Positions 62,713 through 64,000 of a stretch of DNA of 64,000 bases are shown piece by piece (the stretch's first letter is position 1; the number at the start of each line of letters is the position of its first letter). Location of the stretch: assembly GCF_014898815.1 (NCBI RefSeq), contig NW_026515518.1, positions 310,001 through 374,000 of the forward strand, written 5' to 3'. The DNA comes from Panonychus citri (Eukaryota; Arthropoda; Arachnida; Trombidiformes; Tetranychidae). Both the position numbers and the translations under genes were made by a program. A model generated the notes under the pieces. The model saw only the letters and a list, made by a program, of their open reading frames with translations. It ran no database searches and was not told where the DNA came from.

Positions 62713-63285
62713 CCTAGCATTTATCTCTCCCTATTTCTCTCTCTCTCTCTCTTTCTTTCTTTGTCTTTTTAATAGTAAAAAATATAACTATGACTCTATT
62801 TTAAAATAAGACTCGCGGCAAAATATTACACTTTTTATTTGTATCTTAAATCAAATTTCTCTGAATTTTTATTAGATAATTTTGAGCATCAAATTGGCAA
62901 AAAAAATCCAATAATGACAAAGAAAAAATGTTGAGCAATCAGCAGAATTACAGCATTCATTTTGAAATGAATCAGAGAAGTTCAACAGGGAGGAGAAAAT
63001 GTTCATTTTTATCAATATTCCAGGAAGAAGAGATTTTCTCTTCTTTCTTTTTCTCTGATCATCCTCATCATTTTTACTCTTTCTCATTTTTCTTTTGCTA
63101 TTTCTCTCTTTGTCAAGATTTTCTTTTTTACCTTTACTTGAATTAATCTCACAGAAGAATGATGGCTAAGCATAGAAAGAGAAATAGACAGAGAAGATGG
63201 AAAATTACATGAGAGTTATCATCTTCTCTTCTCCATCTGTCTTCATTCGAGTCTCTCCCTCGAAACAACTCGAGGGTTAAGTCTT

Positions 63286-63288
<3 letters not shown>

Positions 63289-63322
<34 letters not shown>
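63289..63322 (+). repeat. (CT)n microsatellite
   Basis: About 34 bp of CT dinucleotide within a wider C/T-rich stretch. Confidence 0.9.
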
Positions 63323-63325
<3 letters not shown>

Positions 63326-64000
63326 TTTTTTCTCTTTCTCTTTGTTAGCATCTTCTCTTATTCTCTTTGTTCAGAGAAATCAAAGAGAGATCATGATGAT
63401 AGAGCGCATGTGAGTGAGAAAGATGATGAAAAACTAACTGTAAAGAGGAAGAAAAGATGAGAATGAAAGAGAAAATCTTTCATTTAGTTTCTCTCCCAGT
63501 GAATGTTGAATTCAACAACATCACCATGATTATCACTCTCATCTTCAGATCATCAAAAGAATACAAATAATTTTTGATAAACTAATCACCAATTTCACCA
63601 AACTAATGGTCATCTACAAATGCTAATAGTTGATTGATTGATGGGTGACAGCAAACGAAAAAGAAAAACAATCATTTAAATGACAATTAGTGCAACAATT
63701 AACTCAAACTGTATCGAAAGTAAAATGTTTCCCTGTTGATAAAAGAAAATAGTCCAAAGTGAATTGAATTGAAAAAAAGTATTTAAATTGCTAATTGAAC
63801 ATTTTAATTGTCACATTCACATACGAATAGAATAATTAACTCGATATTTTTTTCTATCATTCCTTATATATGTTACACTTTAAATGGATTCCCTGGTTTA
63901 TCAACACATTGTTATACCACCTACACGACATCATCATCATCATCATCAATTACCGTTAACTTTACCTTATTTTACTCACTCATCATCACCCACTTCATCC

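Larger units (their letters stand above)
49256..64000. other. Gene-poor region (14.7 kb)
   Basis: Same character as 28-40 kb: AT-rich, TCATGATAA and AGAACTTTTTT words, ATC runs, and CT microsatellites (also at 61279-61304 and 62737-62752). No exon, RNA gene or transposon ORF can be supported. The open frames at 51764-51961, 54400-54615, 58811-59008, 61572-61778 and 62872-63146 lack family resemblance and splice context. A duplicated block lies at 56640-57012 and 62370-62712. Confidence 0.6.

Noticed and set aside
1..64000. tRNA, rRNA, CRISPR or bacterial-type operon features
   Set aside because: I looked for T-loop-like GTTCGAA contexts and repeat-spacer arrays; the few GTTCGAA matches (28787, 29513) lack any cloverleaf surroundings.

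Overview
This is animal nuclear DNA, AT-rich and intron-containing, with short introns (about 60-400 bp, GT-AG) and eight conserved eukaryotic protein genes packed into the first 26.4 kb. The gene set (monoamine-type SLC6 transporter, NSF, CDC23, PSMB7, TIMMDC1, kinesin-13, Kv-beta, CDC20), the compact introns and the composition fit an arthropod, probably a mite such as a spider mite. That last step is inference, not proof.

Layout. 1-3491 (-): 5' part of a dopamine-transporter-like SLC6 gene, cut by the window edge. 4860-7262 (-): NSF. 7476-9150 (-): CDC23/APC8. 10004-11043 (+): proteasome beta-2 subunit. 11158-12024 (-): TIMMDC1, tail to tail with the proteasome gene. 13398-17105 (+): kinesin-13. 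21552-23248 (+): Kv channel beta subunit with an altered catalytic site. 24472-26426 (+): CDC20. The rest is almost gene-free: 26.4-40.1 kb and 49.3-64 kb are AT-rich, microsatellite-rich deserts. They carry an over-used TCATGATAA motif that contains a GATA core, a possible G-quadruplex and a duplicated non-coding block.

Between the deserts, 40100-49255 looks like a CACTA/EnSpm-type DNA transposon. It has short CACTG/CACA-type terminal inverted repeats, an intact 799-codon TNP2-like transposase on the minus strand, and on the plus strand two tandem spliced genes that are paralogues of each other and carry a BEN-like module. One of these has an in-frame stop before a long open continuation; the other has two frameshifts. 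This pairing of transposase and duplicated BEN-like accessory proteins is the best candidate here for an undescribed system.

A second theme is a set of old local duplications around NSF and CDC23. The two genes share an upstream module that contains a CTCF-like core. A decayed copy of NSF exon 1 lies upstream of CDC23. A block from SLC6 intron 1 recurs in the CDC23/PSMB7 divergent promoter region. CDC23 (an APC/C core subunit) and CDC20 (an APC/C activator) lie in the same window, about 15 kb apart, and PSMB7 acts downstream of them in ubiquitin-dependent proteolysis. I see no operon or other sign that this is more than neighbourhood.
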